Source of the DNA: Verrucomicrobiaceae bacterium
Lineage (GTDB): Bacteria > Verrucomicrobiota > Verrucomicrobiia > Verrucomicrobiales > Akkermansiaceae
DNA: 64,000 bases
Reading direction: 5' to 3'
Assembly (NCBI GenBank): GCA_027491155.1
Contig: JAIXWR010000036.1
Location: 1 to 64,000 of the forward strand
The position numbers were made by a program, and so were the translations under genes. Of this stretch, positions 34,810 to 52,300 are shown piece by piece. The stretch's first letter is position 1, and each line of letters starts with the position of its first letter. Under the pieces are notes generated by a model, which worked only from the letters and a program-made list of their open reading frames with translations, did no database searches and had not been told where the DNA came from.

Positions 34810-35511
34810 ATGAAGAACCGCAGCAAGCGCTACGAAAAAGCCGCCGCCCTCGTGCCGGCCGGCAAATCCTACGGCTTGGAAGAAGCTGTCGGCACCGTGA
34901 AGAAATTCCCGGCTCCGAAGTTCGACCCCACCGTCACCGTTTCCTTCCACCTCGGGGTGGATCCCCGCAAGAGCGACCAGATGGTCCGCGGATCCTGCCC
35001 GCTGCCCCACGGCTCCGGCAAGAATGTCCGCGTCGCCGTCTTCGCCGCCGGTGCCGCCGCCGAAGCGGCCGAGGCCGCCGGTGCGGAGTTCGTCGGCTTC
35101 GAGGAACTCATCAAGAAGGTCCAGGCCGGCTTCACCGACTTCGATGTCGCGATCGCCACCCCGGACGCCATGACCGAAGTCCGCAAGATCGCCCGTGTCC
35201 TCGGTCCCCGCGGCCTGATGCCCAACCCGAAGACCGGCACCGTGACCGACGACACCGCGAAGGCGGTGAAGGAAGTCAAGGCCGGCCGTATCGACTACAA
35301 GCTCGACAAGAACGGCAACATCTCCGGCGCCGTCGGCAAGGCCTCGTTCTCCGAGCAGGCCCTGGTCGAAAACGCCCGCGCCTTCATCGACAGCGTGGTC
35401 CGCGCCAAGCCCGCGTCCGCCAAGGGCAACTACGTCCGCAGCGTGACCGTCGCCGCCTCCATGTGCCCCGGCCTCCCGCTGGAGTCCGGCGTTTACACCA
35501 AGTCCGTCTAA
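34810..35511 (+). CDS. rplA: 50S ribosomal protein L1
   Basis: The 233-aa protein shows KKFPAPKFDPTVTVSFHLGV, DPRKSDQMVRGSCPLPHGSG, VLGPRGLMPNPKTGTV (the L1 signature) and IDYKLDKNGNISGAVGK. L1 forms the mobile stalk at the E site and in many bacteria represses its own rplKA message through a mimic of its rRNA site. An 88-nt gap from rplK is long enough to hold such an element, though I do not see an obvious mimic. Confidence 0.97.
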   Translation: MKNRSKRYEKAAALVPAGKSYGLEEAVGTVKKFPAPKFDPTVTVSFHLGVDPRKSDQMVRGSCPLPHGSGKNVRVAVFAAGAAAEAAEAAGAEFVGFEELIKKVQAGFTDFDVAIATPDAMTEVRKIARVLGPRGLMPNPKTGTVTDDTAKAVKEVKAGRIDYKLDKNGNISGAVGKASFSEQALVENARAFIDSVVRAKPASAKGNYVRSVTVAASMCPGLPLESGVYTKSV

Positions 35512-35525
35512 CCTTTCCCACGACC

Positions 35526-36032
35526 ATGAATCCCGACAAGAAAGTCATCATCGACGAATTGCTCGACCGGGTGAACGCCTCGCCCTACGTGCTCGTGGTG
35601 GATTACACCGGCATGACCGTCCCGCAGTTCTCCGAGCTGCGCAACCGCCTCGGCGCGGCCGGAGCCCAGTGCCACGTCGCCAAGAACACCTACATGCGCA
35701 AGGCGCTCGCCGAAGCCGGCCTGCCGGACATCGGCGAAGGCCTGGTCGGCCAGACCGCCTTCGTCACCGGGGACTGCGAAGTCTTCGCCGCCGCCAAGGC
35801 CATCAAGAACTTCGAGAAGGAGTTCAAGAAGCCCGAGATGAAGATCGGCATTCTGGGCGATGCCGTCCTCGACGCCGACAAGCTCAAGGCGATCGCCGAC
35901 ATCCCGTCCCGCGAAGCCGTCCTCTCGCAGCTTCTGGCGACCATCCTCGAGCCCTCCACCCGGATCGCACGGGTCATCCAGAAGAAATTCAACCCCGACG
36001 CGGACTCCGCCACGGCGGAACCCGAAGCCTGA
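35526..36032 (+). CDS. rplJ: 50S ribosomal protein L10
   Basis: The 168-aa protein begins MNPDKKVIIDELLDRVNAS and has LVVDYTGMTVPQFSELRN, CHVAKNTYMRKALAEAG and the C-terminal helix that carries L7/L12 dimers. L10 anchors the stalk to 23S rRNA. It starts only 14 nt after rplA, so no separate rplJ leader is available. The longer frame from 35463 overlaps rplA and is rejected. Confidence 0.96.
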   Translation: MNPDKKVIIDELLDRVNASPYVLVVDYTGMTVPQFSELRNRLGAAGAQCHVAKNTYMRKALAEAGLPDIGEGLVGQTAFVTGDCEVFAAAKAIKNFEKEFKKPEMKIGILGDAVLDADKLKAIADIPSREAVLSQLLATILEPSTRIARVIQKKFNPDADSATAEPEA

Positions 36033-36099
36033 ACAATCTGAACTGAAGGCGATGGCGTCTCCGCGCCGCCGCCCGAACCCACAATGGTTCCTCGTCGGT

Positions 36100-36159
36100 C
36101 CCGCAGCTGCGGGGCTGAAATGTCCGGAGGCTTCCGGGCGCGACGATACCGCAAAGGAG
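36100..36159 (+). promoter_or_regulatory. rplJ-rplL intergenic hairpins and strong Shine-Dalgarno of rplL
   Basis: The 134-nt gap holds a 14-nt perfect palindrome CCCGCAGCTGCGGG (36100-36113) and CCGGA-GGCT-TCCGG (36124-36137). It ends in AAGGAG (36154-36159), placed 7 nt before the rplL ATG, the clearest ribosome site in the window. This suits the need to make several L7/L12 copies per L10. Confidence 0.6.
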
Positions 36160-36166
36160 AAACACA

Positions 36167-36541
36167 ATGGCCAATATCGAACAACTCGTTGAAGAACTCG
36201 GCAAGCTTACCGTCCTGGAAGCCGCCGACCTCGTGAAAAAGCTGGAAGAGACCTGGGGCGTTTCCGCCGCGGCTCCCGTGGGCGTCGCCGTCGCTGTCGC
36301 CGGTCCCGCCGAAGCGGTCGAAGAGAAGACCGAATTCGACGTCGTCATCACCGATGGCGGTGCGAACAAGATCGCCGTCATCAAGGCGGTCCGCGAAGTC
36401 TCGCCGGGCCTCGGCCTTGCGGACGCGAAGAAGCTCGTCGAAAGCGCTCCTGCCAAGGTGCTCGAAGGTGTCGCCAAGGACGCCGCCGAAGCCGCCAAGA
36501 AGAAGCTCGAAGAAGCGGGCGCCAAGATCGAACTCAAGTAA
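36167..36541 (+). CDS. rplL: 50S ribosomal protein L7/L12
   Basis: The 124-aa protein has an N-terminal dimerisation helix pair ([19 protein letters not shown]), an Ala-rich hinge ([19 protein letters not shown]) and the globular C-terminal domain ([39 protein letters not shown]) that contacts EF-Tu and EF-G. Length is normal. It is followed by a 183-nt gap with a strong hairpin before rpoB. Confidence 0.97.
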   Translation: MANIEQLVEELGKLTVLEAADLVKKLEETWGVSAAAPVGVAVAVAGPAEAVEEKTEFDVVITDGGANKIAVIKAVREVSPGLGLADAKKLVESAPAKVLEGVAKDAAEAAKKKLEEAGAKIELK

Positions 36542-36556
36542 TCCAGTACCGGATTT

Positions 36557-36587
36557 GCTTCGCGGCCGGCGACCCCGGCCGCGAAGC
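36557..36587 (+). promoter_or_regulatory. Perfect 13-bp hairpin between rplL and rpoB (attenuator or processing site)
   Basis: GCTTCGCGGCCGG (36557-36569) pairs without mismatch with CCGGCCGCGAAGC (36575-36587) around a 5-nt loop, CGACC. There is no U-run afterwards. In E. coli this gap holds the partial terminator and RNase III site that lower rpoBC expression relative to ribosomal proteins. The place and strength fit the same role here. Confidence 0.75.
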
Positions 36588-36724
36588 CTTGTCCCGGAAC
36601 CGGCGGAAGCCGTCCAACCTCAAGACCGTTTCCGCCGATCCCGGAACCTCTCACCAGTCCCTGAATCTCAATCGCCCGGTGCCGTTCGCGGTCCGGGCTC
36701 AACTTGCAAGCACCACCTACTGCC

Positions 36725-40609
<3,885 letters not shown>

Positions 40610-40651
40610 GCCCCGCACCACGAACCGATACCCTAACAAGCATTCGACATC

Positions 40652-44809
<4,158 letters not shown>

Positions 44810-44830
44810 TCCACGGTCAGAACGATTCCA

Positions 44831-44864
44831 AGCCCGGCCCCGCGAAAGCGCGGCCGGGCTTTTT
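44831..44864 (+). terminator. Intrinsic terminator of the rpoBC operon
   Basis: AGCCCGGCC (44831-44839) pairs with GGCCGGGCT (44852-44860) around an inner CGC-GAAA-GCG mini-stem, and TTTT completes a five-T run with the stem's last base. This is the clearest rho-independent terminator in the window. Confidence 0.92.
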
Positions 44865-44947
44865 CGTGAAGGCTTGCCGTGTGTCCGCCGCCAAGGCCCG
44901 CCGGCCGCCGCGTTGACACCCGCGTCCGGCGGCGGTATGGGAGTCCC

Positions 44948-45118
44948 ATGATGTTTCATCGCCTGCATGTCCTTTGCCTGGCAGCCGGTCTCCTCTCCTC
45001 GCTGGCATGCGGTGGCTGTGTCAAGCAGCGGACGGTCACCGAGAACGGCCGCGTGGTGTCCGAGAACCTGGTCGTGGACCGGCCGATCCGCGACGCGATC
45101 CGGGAAAGCCGCGATTGA
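44948..45118 (+). CDS. Small putative lipoprotein
   Basis: The 56-aa product MMFHRLHVLCLAAGLLSSLA followed by CGGCVKQRT has a hydrophobic signal and cysteines in a lipobox-like setting. The mature part (TENGRVVSENLVVDRPIRDA) is short and polar. Similar tiny lipoproteins occur in Verrucomicrobia as far as I recall, without known function. It follows the rpoC terminator by 84 nt. The lipobox is imperfect, so secretion mode is uncertain. Confidence 0.6.
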   Translation: MMFHRLHVLCLAAGLLSSLACGGCVKQRTVTENGRVVSENLVVDRPIRDAIRESRD

Positions 45119-45224
45119 GAGGGTTGGAATCGCCGCGGCATTTCCGGGCCGGGCGGGTCTTTCCTTGCGCCGTCGGTAGCCCGGGCTCGACTCGCAAGGC
45201 CGGATGGTATCGCCTGAGCGCCCG

Positions 45225-46424
45225 ATGGACCATCCCGCGAATCCCCCCGCGACCGCCCCGGCCGATCTCGAGATCAAGGACGCCCACCTGATCTTCCACC
45301 GGGTCTGGCGCGATCTCGAGATGGAGGTCGGTCGCGAGAACCTGCACTTCCCCAAGGAGCTCATCCTGCTCGGCGGTGCGCCCGGGGCGGGCAAGGGGAC
45401 GAACACCGACTTCATCCGCAAGGTCCGCGGGATCACCGCGCGGCCGATCGTCATCAGCGAGCTGCTGGACTCGCCGGAGGCCCGCAAGATCAAGGCGGGC
45501 GGAGGCATGGTGGGCGACGAGGAGGTGCTGCGCCTGCTGCTGCGGGAACTGCTGAAGCCGGAGTTCCGCGACAGCACGGTGCTCGACGGCTTCCCCCGCA
45601 CCAAGGTGCAGGTCGAGTGCCTCAAGATGCTCTACGACCAGATGATCCAGCTTCGCCGCGAGTTCTCCCACACGCCCGAGGCTCATCATTTCCGCCAGCC
45701 GACCTTCCACATCATGGTGCTCTTCGTCGACGAGGCGGAAAGCATCGCCCGCCAGCTCAAGCGCGGCCGCGAGACGCTGGAGCACAACGCGGAAGTCCGG
45801 CAGTCGGGCGTCGGCGAGCTGTGGGAAGAACGCGCCACCGACTTCGACCCCGAACTCGCCCGCAACCGCTACCGGACCTTCAAGGAGAAGACCTACGACG
45901 CGCTCGTCTCGCTCAAGCAGATCTTCCACTACCACTTCATCAACGCCCAGGCACCGATCGATGTCGTCCAGCGGAACATCATCCGCGAACTGGAATACCA
46001 GAGCTCGCTCGAGCTCGATCCCCGCACCTACGACGCGCTGCGGCACATTCCGCTGGCCGCGGAGATCGTCCAGAACGCGCGCCAGGAACTGGTCAACCGG
46101 CTCGACGGCTACCAGGTGGAGCAGCCGGGGCTCTTCAAGTCGGTGGTCGATTTCATCCAGGAAAAGACGATGCCGATCATCAAGCGCTACGCCGTCAGCG
46201 GGCGGGCGATGATCAACACCGAGGATCCCTTGTTCGAGAATCCGCAGGCCTTGGCGATGCTGATCGACGTGTTCTCCGAGCGCGGCTTCAAGGCCAGCGT
46301 GGACATCCACCAGCAGGAGATCCCGGAGCGCTTCGACCCGGCCACCGGCTTGATCGAGACGCGGAAGAAGCGCGTTTACCGGATCATGATTCTCTTCACC
46401 GGCTCGACCATCCGCCGCGGTTGA
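45225..46424 (+). CDS. Adenylate-kinase-like P-loop protein with a long C-terminal extension
   Basis: The N-terminal ~230 residues form a nucleoside monophosphate kinase fold: P-loop GAPGAGKGTN at 51-60, VGDEEVLRLLLRELL, and VLDGFPRTKVQVECLKML, the DGFPRT NMP-binding signature. The LID part (GELWEERATDFDPELARNRY) lacks the zinc cysteines and keeps a DxxxxRxxYR-like pattern. About 170 further residues (QAPIDVVQRNIIRELEYQSS onward) are not part of standard adenylate kinase; they contain QEKTMPIIKRYAVSGRAMI and end KRVYRIMILFTGSTIRRG. The enzyme may phosphorylate AMP or a related nucleotide. An ATG at 45204 would add seven residues. It converges with the beta-helix gene 12 nt away. Confidence 0.8.
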   Translation: MDHPANPPATAPADLEIKDAHLIFHRVWRDLEMEVGRENLHFPKELILLGGAPGAGKGTNTDFIRKVRGITARPIVISELLDSPEARKIKAGGGMVGDEEVLRLLLRELLKPEFRDSTVLDGFPRTKVQVECLKMLYDQMIQLRREFSHTPEAHHFRQPTFHIMVLFVDEAESIARQLKRGRETLEHNAEVRQSGVGELWEERATDFDPELARNRYRTFKEKTYDALVSLKQIFHYHFINAQAPIDVVQRNIIRELEYQSSLELDPRTYDALRHIPLAAEIVQNARQELVNRLDGYQVEQPGLFKSVVDFIQEKTMPIIKRYAVSGRAMINTEDPLFENPQALAMLIDVFSERGFKASVDIHQQEIPERFDPATGLIETRKKRVYRIMILFTGSTIRRG

Positions 46425-46436
46425 ACGCGGGCCCGC

Positions 46437-49355
46437 CTATTTGCGGAGGCGGAAGAACTCCCGTCCGCCCGCCGGTTGGAGCGGCACCGGGCTGGAAGCA
46501 CCGGGCGCTGAAGTCCAGTTGGTGAGGTTGAGGGATTTCTCCAAGGTAGCCGCGGGGTCGAACCAGTAGAGCAGCGGCTGGCCGCCGATGCGGTCGAAGT
46601 GGAGCTCCAGCGGGATCGGGTAGGTGGCGAGCAGTTCGCAATCGAGGAAGATGTCGCTCGAAGTCACGCTGGTCTGGTGCAGCTCGATCGCGAGGATGTT
46701 CTCGCCCGGAACGAGCTTGGACGGCGGGATGCTGAAGCTGAAGTAGCTGTTGCTATCCGTGGAGTTCGGCGCGAGGGAGGAATAGGTGTAGGGGCCGTTG
46801 AAGGTGCCGGAGGCGGAGACGACGGTGGGGGTGGCGTCGTTGTTGAGCCAGAGCACGACGGCGTCGTCGCGGCGGACGTTGAAGCTGAGCGCGGTGATCG
46901 CGGAAGGATCCGCGAGGTTGAATTTACGACGGAAGTAGTAGGTCCGCGTGCGGTCGCCGGTGGGTCCGGAATCGACCGTGGTGGCGGGGGTGCCGATGCC
47001 GAATCCTGCGGGCAGTGTGCAGGGCAGCCATTCGGTGGCGGCCGGGCTGCTGTCGTCGAAGGCGGGGGATTTCCAATTCGCGGGCGGCTCGCTGCGGGCC
47101 TGGCGGTAGCGCCAGCCGGAGGAGCCGCGGGCGACGAGGTTCGGGTCGGCGGTGTCCGGCGTGCTGAAGTACCACGCCTCGCCGGTGACCTCGGCGTTGA
47201 CCGGATTCCCGAGCGCGACGCGGAGGATGTCGTAGCCGGCAGGTGAGGCGACCGCCGGGGTGATGGTCTTGATCATTTCACCCGGGGCGAAGGACAGCGA
47301 TCCGGCGGCGAGTTCGCTTTCGGTGTCGCCGGATTTCCCGATGACCGACCAGGCGACGGAGACGGGCTTCGACGAGAAGGTGCTGAGCCGCACGGTGAAG
47401 CTGCCGGGGAAGGCCGAAGTGGGCGACTGGGAGGGTGAATAGGAGCTGATGGCCACGCCGACCGCGGAGCCGGGGACCGGCATGAAGGGTTCGACCAGCG
47501 GGCCGTGGAGCTGCGGGTCCCACGGCAAGCTGGCCGGATGGTTCAGCGGGTCCGGCTGCGACAGGCGGTTGTTCTGGAGGTTGAAATAGGGCCTGCCGAA
47601 GCTGTTGAGCGCCGTGGTCTGGTAGATCCAGCCGGTGGCCTGGGTGGGGTGCCACTGGCCGCTGAAGGCGTCCCGGAAATGGTTGTGGAGGATGAGGCAG
47701 TCCCGCACTTCGAAGGCGCCGTTGTAGTTGTAGCCCGATCCGTAGTTGTCGCCCCAGCGGACGCCGACCATGTTGCCGGCAAAGAGGCAGCCGTCGGCGA
47801 GTGCGTTCGGGCCGTTGCTGGTGCCGGAGTTGCTGTAGCCGGCTTCCACGCCCTGGCCGCAGTTCAGGAAAATGCAGCCGGTGTGGGCGACCTCGCGGGT
47901 TCCCGAGAGCGAGTTCGCCTCGTGATAGATGCCCTCGAACCAGTTGTTGGTCGAAACGAAGGGCGTGATGTCGGCGGCCGCGGTGAAGGGGTTGTCGCCG
48001 CCGCTGCCGCCGGAGTCGATGCCGTCGTCCTTGGCGAACGCGAAGACCGTGTTGGAGATCTCCAGGTCGCCGTTCGTCAGGTAGAGCCCGTCGTTGTCGG
48101 CATCGGAGAAGTCCCCGGTTTCCGCGGGGAACTCGAGGAAGGCGGAGCGGTCGATCCGGACGCGGCAGCCGTTGAGCTGGCCTCCCGAGACGGCCCGCTG
48201 GAGCAGGCAGCGGGTGAGGTTGAAGCCGGTGTTGGTCTTGCTGGTGGCGAGCGTGCCGAGGTCGAAAAAGTAGCAGTCCGAGAGATCGACCCGCGCGCCG
48301 ACGGCGGTGCCGGACGCGCTGCCGCCGAGGAGGAAGAGGGACTGCTGGGCCTTGTGGTAGGAATAGCCGCTGTTGTTGGCGAACCAGTTGGAGTCTTCGC
48401 CCGAGCCGGTGAAGATCGCGTGGCTGGCGGTGACGAGCGAGGTGGTGGCGGGCAGTTCGATGCCGCCCCATTTTCCGCCGGCGGTGTCGGGGGCGAAGAC
48501 GACCGGGTGGGTCGCGGTTCCGTTGATCTGGAGCGTGCCGTTGACCACGATCTCCGCGGCGCTGCCGGCGGTTCCGTTGCCGCCGTAAACGGTGACGATG
48601 GATCCTTCGCCGACGGTCAGCGTGGCGGCCGCCGCGATGGTGAGCGCGCCGGTCACGCGGATCCGCGAGTTGGCGGGCCAGCTGGTGTTGGAGGAAATGG
48701 TGCCGGAGACATCGGTGAACACCGGTGCGGCTTCGATGGTGATCGAAGGGTTGTCGGCGAGCCCGGCGAGTTGTCCCTGGAGTTGGATCGTGCCGGCAGC
48801 GGCGGGCGGGAGCAGGGCGGAGCCCCAGCCGCGGCGCATCTGAAGGGTGCTCGACGGAAAGCCGCCGAAAGTCACGGTGCCGTTCAGGCGGAGCGGATCG
48901 TTGGCCGGGGTGCGGAGGATCGTGGCGACCGGGATGGGCAGGCCGGCGGGCCAGGCCGCAGGGGCGATGATGTCGAAGGTCGCTCCGGCGAAGGCGGAGG
49001 GCGCGTCGTTGACGCTGCGGTAGGGAGTGAAAGTGGGGATGCCGTCTTCCGATCCGCCGCGGGCGGAGTTGGTGACAATGAAGCGCACGGTTCTCGAGTC
49101 GACCAGGAGGTTGGAGGCATCCCGGCTTTCCATCTTCAATTCGTGGTAGCGGACGGAGGTCACGGTCACGCCGCTGCCAACCGCGACCGGCGAGCCGTTG
49201 AGGGTCGCGGTGGTGACCACGGCAGCCGGGTCCGCGGTGATGGTGAAGGTCACCGTGTTGGTGTACTTGGTCTTGTCGGTCACGCCGCTGATGCCGATGG
49301 CGGCGTGGGCGGCGGGTGACAGGGCGAGCAGCAGCGGGAGAAGCCGTGGACTCAT
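46437..49355 (-). CDS. Secreted right-handed beta-helix protein
   Basis: The 972-aa protein has a signal peptide (MSPRLLPLLLALSPAAHAA). It then has a repeated beta-rich body with parallel beta-helix signs: LTIAAAATLTVGEGSIVTVY, EIVVNGTLQINGTATHPVVF, GLYLTNGDLEISNTVFAFAK, DDGIDSGGSGGDNPF and GCIFLNCGQGVEAGYSNSGT. Two Ig-like or jelly-roll segments follow (YYFRRKFNLADPSAITALSF; FSIPPSKLVPGENILAIELH), and the C-terminus (FRLRK) resembles other verrucomicrobial exoproteins. It starts 8 nt after the stop of the CotH/lamin-tail giant on the same strand and is probably translated from one mRNA. The role is likely polysaccharide binding or cell-surface structure. The frame open upstream of 49355 overlaps the giant gene in another frame and is rejected. 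Confidence 0.8.
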   Translation of the reverse strand: MSPRLLPLLLALSPAAHAAIGISGVTDKTKYTNTVTFTITADPAAVVTTATLNGSPVAVGSGVTVTSVRYHELKMESRDASNLLVDSRTVRFIVTNSARGGSEDGIPTFTPYRSVNDAPSAFAGATFDIIAPAAWPAGLPIPVATILRTPANDPLRLNGTVTFGGFPSSTLQMRRGWGSALLPPAAAGTIQLQGQLAGLADNPSITIEAAPVFTDVSGTISSNTSWPANSRIRVTGALTIAAAATLTVGEGSIVTVYGGNGTAGSAAEIVVNGTLQINGTATHPVVFAPDTAGGKWGGIELPATTSLVTASHAIFTGSGEDSNWFANNSGYSYHKAQQSLFLLGGSASGTAVGARVDLSDCYFFDLGTLATSKTNTGFNLTRCLLQRAVSGGQLNGCRVRIDRSAFLEFPAETGDFSDADNDGLYLTNGDLEISNTVFAFAKDDGIDSGGSGGDNPFTAAADITPFVSTNNWFEGIYHEANSLSGTREVAHTGCIFLNCGQGVEAGYSNSGTSNGPNALADGCLFAGNMVGVRWGDNYGSGYNYNGAFEVRDCLILHNHFRDAFSGQWHPTQATGWIYQTTALNSFGRPYFNLQNNRLSQPDPLNHPASLPWDPQLHGPLVEPFMPVPGSAVGVAISSYSPSQSPTSAFPGSFTVRLSTFSSKPVSVAWSVIGKSGDTESELAAGSLSFAPGEMIKTITPAVASPAGYDILRVALGNPVNAEVTGEAWYFSTPDTADPNLVARGSSGWRYRQARSEPPANWKSPAFDDSSPAATEWLPCTLPAGFGIGTPATTVDSGPTGDRTRTYYFRRKFNLADPSAITALSFNVRRDDAVVLWLNNDATPTVVSASGTFNGPYTYSSLAPNSTDSNSYFSFSIPPSKLVPGENILAIELHQTSVTSSDIFLDCELLATYPIPLELHFDRIGGQPLLYWFDPAATLEKSLNLTNWTSAPGASSPVPLQPAGGREFFRLRK

Positions 49356-49363
49356 GGTCGGAA

Positions 49364-52300
49364 TCAGGGTTGGGCGGGTGTGAGGATGCGGTAGAAACGT
49401 CGGCTCTCCGCCGCCGAGGCGGGATCGGCGACCGCGATCTCGACATCGGACGGCTGCGGGGCGATGTCGGCGAGCTTGTGCCATGTTCCGAGGGAATCGG
49501 AGTATTGCACGGTGTAGCTGCGGCCGGCCCTGGCCAGGAAGCGGACGGTCGGCACGTCGCCGGTGAAAGTCAGCGCGCCGGTGAAGCGGCTGGCCTGGTT
49601 GCGGGGATCGGTGCCCGCCTGGTATTCGGAAAGATTGTTCATGCCGTCGTGGTCGGCATCGAGCAGCGCGTCGGCGGGGGAAGCGGGAGAAAGGCCGTTG
49701 GCGGATTCCCAGGCATCGGGCATCCCGTCGCCGTCGCTGTCCGGTTCGGGCAAGGCGTTGAGGGCGCCCGGGGTGGGAACCATCGCCAGAATCGGAACCG
49801 CGCCGTCCGGGAAACGTCCCTGCGTGACGCCGCCGGCCTGGTTCGCGAACGCGAGCGCATCGACCTGGAAGCCCGCCGCCGTGAAGAGGCCGAGTTCTTC
49901 CCCGACGGTGGCCAGCGAGAAGTTGACGTGGCCGGGCAGCGCCGCGTTGCCGTCCGCGATGAACTGGAGCCAGCGGCCGCTGCCGTTGCCGCCCAGGAAG
50001 CTGAGGGGCGGGATGAGGCTCTTCGTCTTGTCGGCGAGGGAGTCGGTCAGGTAGTTGCCGCCCAGCGCGACCGGCAAGGGGCCCGGGTTGAAGAGTTCGA
50101 ACCAGTCGGGGCCCGCGGCCGGATTGGCCAGCCATTCGTTGATCTTCACCTGGCTTAGCGGGCCGGTCGCGGCGGCGGTGTTCAGCGCCCCGCGGGTCGG
50201 CAGGTTGAGCATGAAGGCTCCGCTGCCGTCGGGCACGCGGCCGACCGAAAGGTCCGGCAACTGGTTGCCCCAGGTCACCGAGTCGCGGAGTCCGCCGCCG
50301 ATCGCGAGGGTGTGGTGGAGATAAAGTCCGCCACCGGCCGGGTTCAGCCCGAAGCCGGTGTTGGTGGCGGAAGCGGGAAGCGCGGGATTGCACTGGATCA
50401 CCAGGTGGCCTCCGGCGGGAACGACCGTGCCGGGCGGCGCGATCCAGGCGCGCGGGGCGGCGGGTGAAACGCCGAGGCTCATGTCCGCGATATCGGCCGG
50501 GGTGCCGGAAGGGTTGTGGAGTTCGATCCATCCCGCCAGCGAGGCGTCGGGATTCGGCAGGCCCTCGTTCTTCACCAGCACCTCGTTGATCAGGACCTGG
50601 GTCGCGGGGACGGTGCTGGTGATCTCGGCGTCGAGCTTCAGGCCGAAGACCACGTCGCTGCTGGTCTGGGTGGTTCCGGTGAAATACTGGTGGACCTCCA
50701 CCGCGATGACGTTCTCGCCTTCGACCAGCAATTCCGCCGGCAGGGTGATGAATTCCTCGCCCGCATCCGAATTGGAAATGGCGATCGCGCTGGCCGCGGT
50801 GTTGAAGTTGACCGGCCCGCCCGGCATGCGCATCCGCAGGGCTTCCTGGCCGTTGAGGTAGATCACCGCGCCGTCGTCGATCATGGTGATGCCCTTCAGC
50901 ACGACGTTGGCGGTCGGGCCGGTCCAGTTGAAACGCTTGCGGAAGTAGGTGGTGGTGAAGGGGCGCCCCGAGTTGCCGGCGTTTCCGGGCAGCGTGGTGG
51001 TTTTGACGAAGCCCGACGCGGAATTGAGCGTGCTGCTGTCGATGTAAAGCATCTGCCCCCCGGTGGCCCAGGTGGAGTCGTTGAAGCCGGGCTGATGGAA
51101 GGTGGCGCTGAAGTCCGTGCTGGTGGAACGGTAGCTCCATGACGAGTTGACGGGGATCAGGTTCACCGTGGTGGTGCCGGAGACCACGGTGCTGCCGGGG
51201 TTCGGGCCTCCTGCCGAGGGTTGGTTGAAGAGCACGATGGCGCCACCGCCGTTCGGCGAGCGGCCCTGCGAGACGTCGGTGGATTGCGGGCCGTAAACGA
51301 CCGAGTCGATCAAGGACAGGTCCGCGTCGAAAAGCCCGATCTCGCCTTGGAGGGCGGAGAGCTTGAAGGAGAGGTGATCGGCGCCCTGGCCGGCATCGCC
51401 GTCCGCCTTGAACAGGAGATAGGAACCCGCGCCGATGAAGCTCAGCGGGGCGATCCGGTGGCGGTCCGGCCATTCGACGGGATTGTCGGTCAGGTAGCCG
51501 TTGCCGATGTTCACCGGCAGCGTGCCGGGGTTGAAGAGTTCGATGAAATCCGTGGCGCTCAGCGCACCGGCGCTCGCCAGCCATTCGTTGATGAGCAGTT
51601 GCCGGGCTTCGCCCCGGGCGGTGAGGAGGTTTGCCGTGCCGAAGGTCGGACGACAGAGGTCCCATTCCCCGTCGCCGGCCCTGCGGCCGATGGAGCGGTC
51701 GGCAAGCTGGTTGCCGAACGTCACCGAGTCCACGATGCCGCCGCCCGCGTTCAGGGGGCGGGAAAGGATCAACGTTTCGCCCTCGTCCTTCAGCCCGAAG
51801 CCCGTCTTGGGTCCCGGGACCGAGGCGGAGCCCGATGCCCGCACGACGAGATAGGCCCCGGGTGCCAGGTTGAAGCCGAGAGGGAACTGGTACTTGTAGG
51901 GCAGCGCGGGATCGTCGCTGAGTCCCCATCCGCGCAGCGAGGCGGAGTCGGTGCCCGCGTTGTGAAGCTCGATGAGATCGGGGAAGACCCCGGAGTAGCC
52001 GATGGTTTCCACGTTGCTGGCGAGCACCTCGTTGATCCGGATCACGGCGGCAGCGGCCGGAGGCACGTGGCCGGGATCGACGGTCCAACGGAAGCTCGCC
52101 AAGGTGGCGGCCGGGCCGAGTTCCGGATCGTCCTGCCAGGTCCCGGCGTCGTTCTTCCCGGCGACCTCGACGGTGTGCTGGCCCGGGGCCAGGCCGCTCA
52201 GGGCGATTGGCGTGGCGATCGGGATCTGCGCGCTCCACGCGCCGCCATCGAGGCGCCAGCGGTAATGCGTGTGGCCGGAGGGCCAGGAGGGGATCGCGGA

